DNA from: Stutzerimonas stutzeri
GTDB taxonomy: Bacteria > Pseudomonadota > Gammaproteobacteria > Pseudomonadales > Pseudomonadaceae
DNA length: 64,000 bases
Reading direction: 5' to 3'
Assembly (NCBI RefSeq): GCF_002909485.1
Contig: NZ_PPXG01000008.1
Location: forward strand, 186,001-250,000
Part shown: piece by piece, positions 43,187-53,497 of the stretch
Layout: each line of letters begins with the position of its first letter
Position numbering within the stretch: position 1 is the stretch's first letter
Program-made: the position numbers and the translations under genes
Notes under the pieces: model-generated
Told to the model about the DNA's origin: nothing
The model's database searches: none
The model's input: only the letters and a program-made list of their open reading frames with translations

Positions 43187-44125
43187 ATGCCCGCGCGTAT
43201 CCAGCCCGATCGCCTGCGTAACAGCCTGCCCGCCCTGTGCGAAGCAGCTGACGCATCCGCCGAAACGTTGCACTACCAGGCCTATTACGGCCTGGACATG
43301 CCGCATCGGGGAAATGTGCAGCGGCGGCTGGGGCGTTTTCGCGTGCACGATTACGACGTGGTTGCCCAGGCCTGGTGGCCTGAACAGCCCCACGCCAGCC
43401 TGCTTATTCTGCACGGCTACTACGACCACATGGGCCTGTACCGGCATGTGGTCGACTGGGGGCTGGAGATGGGTTTCGCCGTGCTCGCCTGCGACCTGCC
43501 GGGCCACGGGCTGTCCAGCGGTCCGCGCGCCAGTATCAACGAATTCGACGAGTATCAGGCCGTGCTGAGCGGGTTGTTCGAACAGGCGCGTCAGCTTGAT
43601 CTGCCGCGGCCCTGGCATCTGCTTGGCCAGAGTACTGGCGGTGCGATCGCGCTGGATCACCTGCTGCATCAGGCCGACAACCATGACCTGGGCCGCACCA
43701 TCCTGCTTGCCCCGCTGGTGCGTCCGCGCGCCTGGCTGCGCTCACGCGTCAGCTACGAACTGTTGCGGCGTTTCGTGCAGCAGATTCCGCGAACCTTCAG
43801 CGAGAACTCCGGCGACCCAGCCTTTCTCGAGTTCGTCCAGCGCCAGGACCCGCTGCAGCCGGACGTCCTGCCAACAGCCTGGGTCGGTGCGCTGTCACGC
43901 TGGATTCCGCGTATCGAGGGCGCGGCTGACAGTGCGCATTCGCCGCTGATCATCCAGGGGGAGGCGGACATGACGGTGGACTGGCAGTACAACCTGCCGA
44001 TCCTCGAACGCAAGTTCGCCGGCGCGGAGGTTCTGCGTCTGCCCGGTGCTCGTCACCATCTGGTGAACGAGCGTGAAGAGTTGCGCCAGGCGTATTTCGA
44101 CTTTCTGCGCGAGCGCCTGAACTAG
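43187..44125 (+). CDS. alpha/beta hydrolase, lysophospholipase/monoacylglycerol-lipase-like
   Basis: A 312-residue hydrolase_4-type protein. LILHGYYDHMGLYRHVVDW is the oxyanion-hole region, GQSTGG carries the nucleophilic Ser, the acid is likely the Asp in IQGEADMTVD and the base the His in PGARHHLVNE. There is no signal peptide. The likely role is ester hydrolysis of lysolipids or monoglycerides in the cytosol. The start is ATG 43187, because the sequence upstream overlaps the divergent gene. It is convergent with the DUF2059 gene. Confidence 0.83.
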   Translation: MPARIQPDRLRNSLPALCEAADASAETLHYQAYYGLDMPHRGNVQRRLGRFRVHDYDVVAQAWWPEQPHASLLILHGYYDHMGLYRHVVDWGLEMGFAVLACDLPGHGLSSGPRASINEFDEYQAVLSGLFEQARQLDLPRPWHLLGQSTGGAIALDHLLHQADNHDLGRTILLAPLVRPRAWLRSRVSYELLRRFVQQIPRTFSENSGDPAFLEFVQRQDPLQPDVLPTAWVGALSRWIPRIEGAADSAHSPLIIQGEADMTVDWQYNLPILERKFAGAEVLRLPGARHHLVNEREELRQAYFDFLRERLN

Positions 44126-44143
44126 CGCCGCGCAAGCAGTCAG

Positions 44144-44908
44144 TCAGATGCCTTGCTGCGGTTCCAGCTCGGTTCCGCTCATACCCACCGCGAGTCCGGC
44201 CCGCAGCGCCTTCAGCGCCGCCTGGTAATAGGACTTGCCCTCGTCGGACTGGGCGAACTGTACGTATTCCTCCAGCTCGGCGTCGGACAGGTCTCGATAG
44301 ACATACAGCAGGGTATTGTCGAGGTCGGCTTCGGCCTGCTCGATCAAACGCTGGCGCTGGCTGCTCAGCAGACCCTGCGCCTGATTGCCGCCGAGCAGGC
44401 CGGGAATCATCTGGCTGAGGCTGTCGGCGGCCACACCGGCCAGCGCCAGGCTGACCTCCGCGCCCGCTTCGCTGGCCGGAATGGCGGTAGCCAGATGGCG
44501 GATGAGCAGTTGCCGGTTGCTTCCGGCCTCCACCCGCGGCAGGCCGTTGACGTGCTGCGCCAGTTGCTCGCGACGTGCGGCGAGCACTTCGGCAGAAACG
44601 ATCTTGCGTCCCAGCGGGCTCTGGAAGAACTCCAGCGGCGGTTGCGGCTCGGCCAGGTTGTCACGCAATGCCTGCTGTGCGCGCTGATCGATGGCATGGG
44701 AGGCGAAACGGCGATTGCTGTTGGTCACCAGAGCCTGAAATACCGCCGGCGGCAGGGTGTCCTTATAGCGCTGCTGGGCTGCGGTCAGCGCATCGGCGAA
44801 ATTGGCTCGCTGTTCGGTCCAGCCAGCGGTTTCATAGAGCTCGTTGTAGGTGTCGGCGAGGCTGTTGATGCTCAATGTCAGCAGTACACAGGCTAAGAGG
44901 GCGCGCAT
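44144..44908 (-). CDS. exported DUF2059-family protein
   Basis: A 254-residue protein with a signal peptide (about 1-18, ending NSLA-DTY), so it is periplasmic or surface-exposed. The mature part is nearly all helical. The C-terminal half (LLYVYRDLSDAELEEYVQFA followed by a DEGKSYYQA stretch) carries the DUF2059 pattern. Its function is not known. AGGAG lies seven bases before ATG 44908. It ends 18 bp from the convergent hydrolase. Confidence 0.75.
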   Translation of the reverse strand: MRALLACVLLTLSINSLADTYNELYETAGWTEQRANFADALTAAQQRYKDTLPPAVFQALVTNSNRRFASHAIDQRAQQALRDNLAEPQPPLEFFQSPLGRKIVSAEVLAARREQLAQHVNGLPRVEAGSNRQLLIRHLATAIPASEAGAEVSLALAGVAADSLSQMIPGLLGGNQAQGLLSSQRQRLIEQAEADLDNTLLYVYRDLSDAELEEYVQFAQSDEGKSYYQAALKALRAGLAVGMSGTELEPQQGI

Positions 44909-45062
44909 GGAAGCTCCTGTATGGCGGGCGGTTCATTTTCCGTGCCCCGGCGCATGCTTGTCGAGGCGTACAAGTGCTGCAGACATCTGGCGCAGCGACG
45001 GTGCTTGTGGCGGAGTCTCAACAGACCCTAGACTCCTGCGGTATCCCTTCGGAGTCACTTCC

Positions 45063-45671
45063 TTGCAGTTCTCTTCGATCATCGACGACCTGGCCGAGCG
45101 CGGCTGGTCGCTAAAGAGTTCTTTCCTTCCCAGTGATGTGACCCACAAGCTGGCCGACGAGTGCCGCAAGCGTGAGGCCGAAGGGGCGCTGGCGCCTGCG
45201 GGAGTTGGCCGTGGCGAAGCGCAGGCAGTGCGCGAGGGCATTCGCAGCGATCATATTCAGTGGCTGGAGCCGGGCCAGGCTGTGGTGTGCGATCACTACC
45301 TCACGGTGATGGATGAGCTGCGTCAGACGCTCAATCGCGAGCTGTTCCTCGGTCTGGAGGAGTTCGAGTGCCATTTTGCCTTCTACCCGCCAGGCGCCTT
45401 CTACCAGACGCATCTGGACCGTTTTCGCGATGACGACAGTCGTGCCGTCACCGCGGTGCTGTACCTGAACCCGGACTGGCAGCCCAGCCACGCCGGTGAG
45501 CTGCGCATGCATTTCCCCGACGGCAGGCAAATGGATGTGCCGCCGCTGGCCGGCAACCTGGTGGTCTTCCTCTCCGGTGAATTCCCCCATGAGGTGCTGG
45601 TCACCCAGGCCGATCGTCTGTCGTTGACCGGCTGGTTCCGGCGGCGCCCGGCGGATGTGCTTGCGATCTGA
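45063..45671 (+). CDS. 2OG-Fe(II) oxygenase (prolyl-hydroxylase-like)
   Basis: A 202-residue dioxygenase with a double-stranded beta-helix core. The iron ligands are visible as His and Asp in THLDRF and His in FPHEVLVT, and the 2-oxoglutarate-binding Arg is in LTGWFRR. The start is taken as TTG 45063, supported by GGAG eight bases upstream and by the absence of an ATG before the conserved QFSSIIDDLAERGW start. The family hydroxylates proteins or small molecules with iron, oxygen and 2-oxoglutarate; the target is unknown. It converges on dctM with a terminator between them. Confidence 0.82.
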   Translation: MQFSSIIDDLAERGWSLKSSFLPSDVTHKLADECRKREAEGALAPAGVGRGEAQAVREGIRSDHIQWLEPGQAVVCDHYLTVMDELRQTLNRELFLGLEEFECHFAFYPPGAFYQTHLDRFRDDDSRAVTAVLYLNPDWQPSHAGELRMHFPDGRQMDVPPLAGNLVVFLSGEFPHEVLVTQADRLSLTGWFRRRPADVLAI

Positions 45672-45689
45672 CGAAGCTTTCTCCAGCCG

Positions 45690-45715
45690 AAAAAAAGCCC
45701 GGCATACGCCGGGCT
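45690..45715 (-). terminator. terminator of the dctPQM transcript
   Basis: AGCCCGGC (45696-45703) pairs with GCCGGGCT (45708-45715) around ATAC. On the minus strand the stem is followed by TTTTTTT, 22 bp after the dctM stop. On the plus strand it can also stop the oxygenase transcript, though the T-run is missing there. Confidence 0.85.
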
Positions 45716-45737
45716 AAAGGGAAGTAAGCGTTGAGGG

Positions 45738-47018
45738 TTACATGCCCAGCCAGTTCGGCAGTGCCAAGGAAATCGATGGCACGTAGGTGATGACCACCAG
45801 GAAGCTCAGCATCAGCGCCAGCCACGGCATCACTGCGCGGATGACCTGGGTAACCGGCATACCCGTCACCGCCGAGGCGACGAACAGGTTTAGCCCCACG
45901 GGTGGTGTTATCAATCCGATCTCCATGTTCACCACCATGATGATGCCCAAGTGAATCGGATCGATGCCCAGCTGAATGGCGATCGGGAACAGAATCGGCG
46001 CCAGGATCAGAATGATTGCCGACGGCTCCATGAAAGCACCGGCCACTAGAAGGACGATATTCACCACCAGCAAGAACATCCAGGGTTGCAGGCCTGCTTC
46101 GATCACCCAAGCGGTGATTGCCTGCGGAATCTGTTCGGTGGTCAGCACGTGGGCGAAGAGCATGGCGTTGGCGATGATGAACATCAGCATGATGCTCAGC
46201 TTGCCCGACTCCAGAATCACCTTCGGGCATTCGCGCAGCGTCATGTCTTTATAGACGAACAGCGCGATGAAGGCCGAATACACCGCCGCCACGGCTGCAG
46301 CCTCGGTGGGTGTGAACATGCCGGAGTAGATGCCGCCGAGGATGATCACCATCAGCAGCAGGCCCCAGAGCGCCTTGCGTGCAGCCGAGAGCCACTCGCG
46401 GAAAGATGCGCGCGGCAGCGCCGGCAGGTTCTTTTTCACCGCGATAATGTAGATCGCCACCATCAGTGCCAGGCCGAGCAGAACGCCCGGTATCACGCCG
46501 GCCATGAACAGCTTGCCCACGGACTGCTCGGTAGCAGCGGCGTAGACCACCATCACCACCGATGGTGGGATGAGGATACCCAGGGTGCCGGCGTTACAGA
46601 CGATGCCGGCGCCGAAAGCCTGCGGGTAGCCGGAGCGCACCATGCCCGCAATGGCAATGGAACCGACTGCGGCCACGGTTGCCGGTGACGAACCGGACAG
46701 CGCGGCGAACAGCATACACGCCAGTACTGCGCCAATTGCCAGGCCGCCACGAATGTGGCCGACGCAGGCGTTGGCGAAATCGATCAGGCGACGTGCTACG
46801 CCGCCCGTCGTCATGAATGAGCCAGCCAGCAGGAAGAACGGGATCGCCAGCAGCGTGTAGTGTTCGGAGGTCTCGAACAGCTTGATCGCCAGCGAGCGCA
46901 CCGAGTCCTGGCTGAAGATCATGATCGTCAGCGAACCGGCCAGGCCCAGGGAAACGGCCACCGGCACACCGATGAACATCAGTGCGAAGAGGGCGACGAA
47001 CAGGAACAGAATGGTCAT
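45738..47018 (-). CDS. dctM: TRAP transporter large permease, C4-dicarboxylate type
   Basis: A 426-residue inner-membrane protein with about 12 TM helices, the transport subunit of a TRAP system. It shows the DctM-typical YTLLAIPFFLLAGSFM start of helix 2-3 and LITPPVGLNLFVASAVTG near the C-terminus. It overlaps dctQ by TAATG. It is a sodium- or proton-driven C4-dicarboxylate (succinate, malate, fumarate) importer with DctP and DctQ. Confidence 0.92.
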   Translation of the reverse strand: MTILFLFVALFALMFIGVPVAVSLGLAGSLTIMIFSQDSVRSLAIKLFETSEHYTLLAIPFFLLAGSFMTTGGVARRLIDFANACVGHIRGGLAIGAVLACMLFAALSGSSPATVAAVGSIAIAGMVRSGYPQAFGAGIVCNAGTLGILIPPSVVMVVYAAATEQSVGKLFMAGVIPGVLLGLALMVAIYIIAVKKNLPALPRASFREWLSAARKALWGLLLMVIILGGIYSGMFTPTEAAAVAAVYSAFIALFVYKDMTLRECPKVILESGKLSIMLMFIIANAMLFAHVLTTEQIPQAITAWVIEAGLQPWMFLLVVNIVLLVAGAFMEPSAIILILAPILFPIAIQLGIDPIHLGIIMVVNMEIGLITPPVGLNLFVASAVTGMPVTQVIRAVMPWLALMLSFLVVITYVPSISLALPNWLGM

Positions 47019-47644
47019 TACTTGGGCTCCTCTTCGCCGAGCTTGATGGCATCGGCCGCTTCATCGGCGAGGCCGAGGCCGGTCTGCTCGTTGCGCAGGA
47101 TACGCACGAAGATCTCGGCGAAACGGATGAACACCATGGCGAAGCCGAATGGCACGATCATGCCTATGTGCCATTGCTTGATGCCGACATGACCGAGGTC
47201 TTCCGCACCGATGTTGGCGATGAACAGTGCCTGGATCCATTCGAAGCTGGCGACGGTCAGCAGGCCCGCGTAACCCAGGCAGAACAGGCAGGCAACGATG
47301 CCGATGACGCGCTGAATGTGGCGCGGCGCCAGCTTGACTAGGGCGTCGACACCGATGTGGCCAGCGGTGCGCACGCCGTAGGCAAGGCCGGAAAAGATCA
47401 GCCAGGCGAACAGTGCTTTGGTCAGCGCGGTACTCCAGGTCATGGCCTGAGCCAGGCCGATGATGAAGTCGCCGATGCCGAACCAGAAGTCGGCGCTTCC
47501 TTCGAACCGGTCGCCCAGATCGTAGAAGAGCGTGTAGAGATTGTTGAGGATCACGTAGACGAAGGTCACCAATGTCATGGCGGCCAGCAGAAAGGCGATG
47601 AAACCTTCCTCGAAGCGATCCCAGACGCGCCAGAGGGCGTTCAT
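47018..47644 (-). CDS. dctQ: TRAP transporter small permease
   Basis: A 208-residue four-TM-helix membrane subunit (FIAFLLAAMTLVTFVYVI, then helices near 70-95, 110-130 and 150-170). ATG 47644 is preferred to ATG 47653, because GGGAG is then nine bases upstream rather than touching the start. It overlaps dctM. A hairpin at 47877-47896 separates it from dctP, 263 bp away. Confidence 0.88.
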   Translation of the reverse strand: MNALWRVWDRFEEGFIAFLLAAMTLVTFVYVILNNLYTLFYDLGDRFEGSADFWFGIGDFIIGLAQAMTWSTALTKALFAWLIFSGLAYGVRTAGHIGVDALVKLAPRHIQRVIGIVACLFCLGYAGLLTVASFEWIQALFIANIGAEDLGHVGIKQWHIGMIVPFGFAMVFIRFAEIFVRILRNEQTGLGLADEAADAIKLGEEEPK

Positions 47645-47876
47645 GGATGACATCTCCCGATGGACTGCTGTTATGCGAAGGCAGCACGGAGGTGCGCCGT
47701 GGACCAGCCGGGGTAGGCTGGGAGACAGAGCAATGAAAAACTCTTGTTGTCGCCATCGAAGGGGCGTGGCCCGGGATCACCTCGGCCTGGCCTTTCTGCC
47801 CTTGGGTGCGGGCATGATCTTCGCTAGCTGCTTTGTTTTTTCACTGAGCTGTCGGGTTTCGCTGGTGGTGCAGCAA

Positions 47877-47896
47877 AGGGGCGGGGTACCGCCCCT
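47877..47896 (-). terminator. intra-operon hairpin between dctP and dctQ
   Basis: AGGGGCGG (47877-47884) pairs with CCGCCCCT (47889-47896) around GGTA, 11 bp after the dctP stop. On the minus strand only three Ts follow. It may protect the dctP mRNA end and reduce read-through, so that more binding protein than permease is made. Confidence 0.5.
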
Positions 47897-47906
47897 CGGC
47901 AAAGGC

Positions 47907-49019
<1,113 letters not shown>

Positions 49020-49034
49020 TCATTGAGTTTCAGG

Positions 49035-49050
49035 AGCAATGCCTGTGCCA
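49035..49050 (-). promoter_or_regulatory. sigma-54 promoter of dctP
   Basis: On the minus strand the sequence is TGGCACAGGCATTGCT, an exact match to the -24/-12 consensus TGGCAC-N5-TTGC. Transcription would begin near 49024 and enter dctP 120 bp later. A sigma-54 activator of DctD type is encoded directly upstream, so this is the expected target. Confidence 0.9.
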
Positions 49051-49245
49051 ATAGCGAGCAGAGCAGCCTGAGGGCATGGAGTTTACCCAGCAACAGATGA
49101 AGGTTTGAATGGCCAATCGCCAACAAGTGCGTCTAAGTCGCACCTTTGCGCCGGGCAGATGCTATTTGCGGGGCTCGCTGGCGCGGCGTTGTCAGGTGCG
49201 GCGATCGCTTCGGTCAAAACAAGCTGCATGGCGGTTTCCCGCCAT
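49051..49245. other. region upstream of the dctP promoter, probable DctD sites
   Basis: About 195 bp lie between the dctD stop and the sigma-54 promoter. No protein is encoded. DctD-binding sites should be here, but I could not pick an unambiguous repeat. No terminator is obvious after dctD. Confidence 0.35.
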
Positions 49246-50640
49246 CTACTCGCTTTCATCAGGCGAGCTTCCGCCAGTGTCGGTTGCGCTCAGGCCATGC
49301 TTGCGCAGCTTGTCGTGCAGCGTCTTGCGGGGCAGGCCCAGGGCCTCGGCAACGCTGCGCAGTGAACCGTGGGGACGGTTCAGCTCAGCGGCGATCAGAG
49401 CCTTTTCGAAGGCCTCCACCTGCTCGCCCAGGCTGCCGCTACCGGCAAGGCCCCCGGCCGGTTCGTCGCCCGGTAGCTCAAGCCCCAAACCCAATCCCAG
49501 GGCGAAGCGCTCGGCGGTGTTCTGCAGTTCACGCACGTTGCCTGGCCAGGCGTGACGTAGCAAGGCCGCGCGCTGCTCCGGCTGCAGCTCATGTATTGGC
49601 AGGCCGTGGCGCTGCGCGGCGGTCTCGGCAAAGTGCTGAAACAGCAGGAGGATGTCCTCGCTGCGCTCGCGCAGCGACGGAATTCGCAGCGGTGCCACAT
49701 TGAGTCGGTAATACAGGTCGGCGCGGAATCGGCCCTGATCGGCAGCAATCCGCAGATCCTCCTTGGTTGCCGCGATGACACGGATATCCAGCGGTATCGA
49801 CTGATTGCCGCCGAGGCGTTCGACGACCCGCTCCTGCAGCAGGCGCAGCAGCTTGACCTGCACGTCCAGGCTCATGCTCTCGATCTCGTCGAGAAACAGT
49901 GTGCCGCCATTGGCGAACTCGAATTTGCCTATCCGACGCTTCTGCGCGCCAGTGAACGCCCCCGGCTCATGCCCGAACAGTTCGCTTTCCACCACCGATT
50001 CGGCCAGCGCGCCGGCATTGATCGCCACGAACGGACCGCTGCGCCGGCTGGACAGGTCATGCAGGGCCCGAGCCACCACCTCCTTGCCGGCACCGGTCTC
50101 GCCGAGAATCAGCACGTCGGCCTGGGTGCTGGCCAGCGCGCCGATCTGTTCGCGCAGGCGCAACATCGCCTTCGACTGTCCGAGCAGGCGCGCCGAAAGC
50201 TGCTGACGGTCGGCCAGGGCCAGGCGCAGGGAGCGGTTGTCCAGCACCAGCTGACGTAGCGCCAGGGCGCGGCGCACGCTGTCCAGCAGCGCTTCGCTGG
50301 GGAACGGCTTTTCCAGAAAATCGTAAGCCCCGGCGCGCATCGCCTGCACCGCCAGCTGGATGTCGCCGTGGCCCGTGATCAGGATCACCGGCAGTTCGCT
50401 GTCGCGTGTGCGCAGCTGCTGCTGCAGTTCCAGTCCATCGATCCCAGGCATGCGGATGTCGCTGACCACTACGCCCGGCCAGTCCACCGGCAGCCGTGCG
50501 GCCAGGTCGCGGGCGTCGCCCAGGCTGACCACCTTGAGGCCGGCCAGATCGAGGGTTTGGCTCAGGGCCTGGCGCAGGTGTGGATCATCATCGATCAGCA
50601 GCACCTGCGCCTGGGCGCTGATCGGGTTGTCGCTGCTCAT
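49246..50640 (-). CDS. dctD: sigma-54 response regulator, C4-dicarboxylate control
   Basis: A 464-residue NtrC-family activator. The receiver (about 8-125) has its Asp in VVVSDIRMPGIDG. The AAA+ domain has Walker A GETGAGKE, the GAFTGA loop that contacts sigma-54 and Walker B GGTLFLDEI. A Fis-type helix-turn-helix closes the protein (SLRSVAEALGLPRKTLHDKL). It overlaps dctB by ATGA. When phosphorylated by DctB it should open the sigma-54 promoter at 49035. Confidence 0.93.
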   Translation of the reverse strand: MSSDNPISAQAQVLLIDDDPHLRQALSQTLDLAGLKVVSLGDARDLAARLPVDWPGVVVSDIRMPGIDGLELQQQLRTRDSELPVILITGHGDIQLAVQAMRAGAYDFLEKPFPSEALLDSVRRALALRQLVLDNRSLRLALADRQQLSARLLGQSKAMLRLREQIGALASTQADVLILGETGAGKEVVARALHDLSSRRSGPFVAINAGALAESVVESELFGHEPGAFTGAQKRRIGKFEFANGGTLFLDEIESMSLDVQVKLLRLLQERVVERLGGNQSIPLDIRVIAATKEDLRIAADQGRFRADLYYRLNVAPLRIPSLRERSEDILLLFQHFAETAAQRHGLPIHELQPEQRAALLRHAWPGNVRELQNTAERFALGLGLGLELPGDEPAGGLAGSGSLGEQVEAFEKALIAAELNRPHGSLRSVAEALGLPRKTLHDKLRKHGLSATDTGGSSPDESE

Positions 50641-52445
50641 TGGAAGTGGTCCTCGGTGGGGAAGGCGACGCCGGGCTCGGCGCTGCGCAGAAACAGCCCA
50701 AGCTGCGCGCCACCCTCGGGGTGATTGCTCATGCGCAGCTCGCCGCCCAGGGCGCGAGTAAGCGTATCGCAGATCGCCAGGCCGAGCCCCAGGCCTTGAG
50801 CGCTGGTCTTGGTGGTGAAGAATGGCTCGCGGGCGCGCTGCAGGGCTTCAGCGCTGAAACCCGGGCCGTTGTCGCGCAGGCTGAGCAGCACGCCGTCGCC
50901 CTGCAGTTCTGCGCGCAGCCAGATGCGCCGCGGCGGTGGTCGCTCGGCCAGCGCGTCGAGCGCATTGGCCAGCAGGTTGGCGAGGATCTGCCGCAGCCGC
51001 GTTTCGCCTGCCTGCACCCATAGCGTGGCCTCCGGGAGATCGCGAATGAGTTCCACGCCCATGCCCTGGCGACGCTTGGCGAGCAGCGCCAGGGCATCGT
51101 CCAGAGCAGGCTGCAGCGCAACCCGCTCCGGCGCATGCTGGTCGCGGCGAGCGAAGGCACGCAGGTGGGCAATGATCGAAGCCATGCGTGCGGTCAATTC
51201 GCTGATCAGCCGCAGGTTGTCGCGGGCTTCGGCGTTGCGCTGTTGATCGAGCAAAACGCCGGCGTTGTCGGCGTAGCTGCGGATGGCCGCCAGCGGTTGG
51301 TTGAGTTCGTGGCTGATGCTCGCCGACATGGTGCCCAGGGCTGACAGCTTGCCAGCCTGCAGCAGTTCGTCCTGGGCGCGCACCAGCTCCTGCTGCGCCT
51401 GTTCGCGCTCCAGCACTTCGACCTTGAGCCGGCTGTTCAGCGCTTCCAGGTCATGGGTGCGTTCGAGCACACGCTGTTCCAGCTGCTGGCGTGCCTTGGT
51501 ATCCAGCGCCATGCGTTCGATGAAGTGACGGCGGCGCTGCATCAGCAGGCCGAGCCAGAGCAGCAGTGCCAGCAGCATGGCTGCGCCGATGGCGACCACG
51601 GTGCGCACCGGGCGCTCGATCAGGTTGATCGGCGCGAGGATACGCACCGTCCAGCCGGTTTCCTTCAGCTCCCGGCTCTGGATCAGCCAAGCATCGATGT
51701 TCAGCGTCAGGTCCTGCGGATACAGAGTCGTATAGGGCTGATCGACAGCGATCTGTTCGCGTTCGTCGACACCTAGGCCACGGGTAGCGCGAAAGCGCCA
51801 TTCCGGGCGGGAGGTGAGAATAACCACGCCGAAGTTATCGGTCACCAGCAGTTGTTCCGGGGTGTTGCCCCAGAGTGTCTCGGTGTGGTCCAGGTCGACC
51901 TTGACCACCAGCACGCCGAGGATGCCATCGTCGTCGCGTACGGCGGCGCCGAAGTAGTAGCCGCGCTTGCCGGACGTGGTTCCAAGGCCGAAGAAGCGTC
52001 CCAGGTGACCTTCCATGGCCTGGCGGAAATAGGGGCGGAAGGCGAAATTGCGGTCGACGAAGCTGTCTTCCTCATCCCAGTTCGAGGCCGCCAGGGTGGT
52101 GCCGTCCGTACCCATGAGATAGATCACGTCAGCGCCGGTCTGGTTGCGCAGGCGTTTGAGCAGGCGATTGGCATTGTCCCGCACAGCCGGTGCCTCGGCC
52201 TGCTGCAGAACGGCGCGTAGCGCCGGCAGATCGCCGAGGATGCGCGGCAGCACCTCGTAGCGGTTCAGCGTACCGAGCAGATTGGCCACGTACAGGTCGA
52301 GGGTCTGCCGGTTCTGTTCGGTCAGCTCATTGCGGTAATAGCGCTCGGCAAGCTGCTGCAACGGCCAGAGCAGTGGCGCGAGCAGCAAGGCCAGGAGGGC
52401 GAGGTTGCGCCAGCGAGGGCGGCGAGGAGGATGCAGTGCGGTCAT
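50637..52445 (-). CDS. dctB: C4-dicarboxylate sensor histidine kinase
   Basis: A 602-residue inner-membrane kinase. TM helices at about 14-32 and 280-302 flank a periplasmic double-Cache type sensor domain (VIYLMGTDGTTLAASNWDEE and FAFRPYFRQAMEGHLGR are typical). A coiled-coil linker leads to HisKA (SISHELNQPLAAIRSY) and HATPase (DNGPGFS, GLGLGLAI). ATG 52445 is taken as start because the nine residues upstream are basic and poorly conserved. It overlaps dctD by ATGA. Confidence 0.9.
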   Translation of the reverse strand: MTALHPPRRPRWRNLALLALLLAPLLWPLQQLAERYYRNELTEQNRQTLDLYVANLLGTLNRYEVLPRILGDLPALRAVLQQAEAPAVRDNANRLLKRLRNQTGADVIYLMGTDGTTLAASNWDEEDSFVDRNFAFRPYFRQAMEGHLGRFFGLGTTSGKRGYYFGAAVRDDDGILGVLVVKVDLDHTETLWGNTPEQLLVTDNFGVVILTSRPEWRFRATRGLGVDEREQIAVDQPYTTLYPQDLTLNIDAWLIQSRELKETGWTVRILAPINLIERPVRTVVAIGAAMLLALLLWLGLLMQRRRHFIERMALDTKARQQLEQRVLERTHDLEALNSRLKVEVLEREQAQQELVRAQDELLQAGKLSALGTMSASISHELNQPLAAIRSYADNAGVLLDQQRNAEARDNLRLISELTARMASIIAHLRAFARRDQHAPERVALQPALDDALALLAKRRQGMGVELIRDLPEATLWVQAGETRLRQILANLLANALDALAERPPPRRIWLRAELQGDGVLLSLRDNGPGFSAEALQRAREPFFTTKTSAQGLGLGLAICDTLTRALGGELRMSNHPEGGAQLGLFLRSAEPGVAFPTEDHFQ

Positions 52446-52536
52446 GCGTGGGCGCCTGGGTGTCGGGCGCATTATGCATGCAGAGAGCTCCGGCGTTCAG
52501 TACCGGTGTGCGGGCCGGGCCCGGAGGGCGGGCTGG

Positions 52537-52559
52537 AAAAGCCGTCGCGGCAGCTTTTT
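52537..52559. terminator. probable terminator after rmlD
   Basis: AAAAGC (52537-52542) and GCTTTT (52553-52558) pair, with an inner GCCG-TCG-CGGC stem partly overlapping. T-runs exist in both directions. It separates the rml transcript from dctB downstream on the same strand. Confidence 0.5.
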
Positions 52560-52582
52560 GTACCGCGCCAGCCGCTCCCTGC

Positions 52583-53497
52583 TCAGCGGCCGGTAGCGGC
52601 GGTTTGGGGAGTGTTGGTGACGCCGAAGTGATGGGATTGAGCAATGCATTCGTGCAGTGCGGTTTCCCAGTCCGGCAGTCGGACGCCCCAGTCGCTTTGC
52701 AGGCGTGCGCAGTTAAGCCGGGAGTTGAGTGGGCGTTGTGCCGCAGTCGGATAGTCCTTCGACTGGATGGGCGTGATCTCGGCGCGCAAGCGGCCCTGTT
52801 GGCGAAGCTGCTCGGCGATGCTGCAAGCAAAGCCGTACCAGGATGTCTCGCCGCTAGCGGTAAGGTGATACAGACCGCTAGGGCCCGCGTCGCCTGCACT
52901 GCGCTTGCGCACCATCTCGGCGGTGGTACGGGCGATGGTGGCCGCCCAGGTCGGCGCACCGACCTCATCACTGACGATCGACAGCGAGTCACGCTCCTGC
53001 AGCAGCCGCTGCATGGTCAGCAGGAAGTTCTTGCCGTGCTGCGAATAGACCCAGCTGGTCCGCAGGATCAGGTATTCGCCACCGACCGCCTGTATGGCCT
53101 GCTCCCCGGCCAGCTTGCTGGCACCGTAGACGCTCAGTGGCTGCGGGACGTCGGCTTCGCTGTAGGGTTCGGTCTTGCGGCCGTCGAACACGTAGTCGGT
53201 GGAATAGTGGATCAGCGGTACACCAAGGCGCGCAGCTTCTTCGGCGAGCACCTGCGGCCCTCGCGCGTTGACCGCGAAGGCCAGCTCGCGATGGCTTTCC
53301 GCCGGGTCGACGGCGGTGTAGGCCGCCGCATTGATGATCAGGTCCGGCCGCAACAGGCGCACCTGTTCGCGAATCTGTTCCGGATCAGCCAGGTCCAGTG
53401 CGTTGTGCCCAAGCGCCAGCAGCTTGCCGGCACCCGCCAGCTCCAACTGCAGCTCACGGGCAAGTTGCCCCTTGCTGCCGGTGATCAGGATTTTCAT
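52583..53497 (-). CDS. rmlD: dTDP-4-dehydrorhamnose reductase
   Basis: A 304-residue short-chain dehydrogenase-type reductase that makes dTDP-L-rhamnose, the last step of the pathway. The NAD(P)-binding start is ILITGSKGQLARELQ, the YSTDYVFDG segment follows the cofactor site, and YGASKLAGE carries the catalytic YxxxK. It overlaps rmlC by ATGA. A much longer open frame runs upstream through rmlC in another frame and is not coding there. Confidence 0.93.
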   Translation of the reverse strand: MKILITGSKGQLARELQLELAGAGKLLALGHNALDLADPEQIREQVRLLRPDLIINAAAYTAVDPAESHRELAFAVNARGPQVLAEEAARLGVPLIHYSTDYVFDGRKTEPYSEADVPQPLSVYGASKLAGEQAIQAVGGEYLILRTSWVYSQHGKNFLLTMQRLLQERDSLSIVSDEVGAPTWAATIARTTAEMVRKRSAGDAGPSGLYHLTASGETSWYGFACSIAEQLRQQGRLRAEITPIQSKDYPTAAQRPLNSRLNCARLQSDWGVRLPDWETALHECIAQSHHFGVTNTPQTAATGR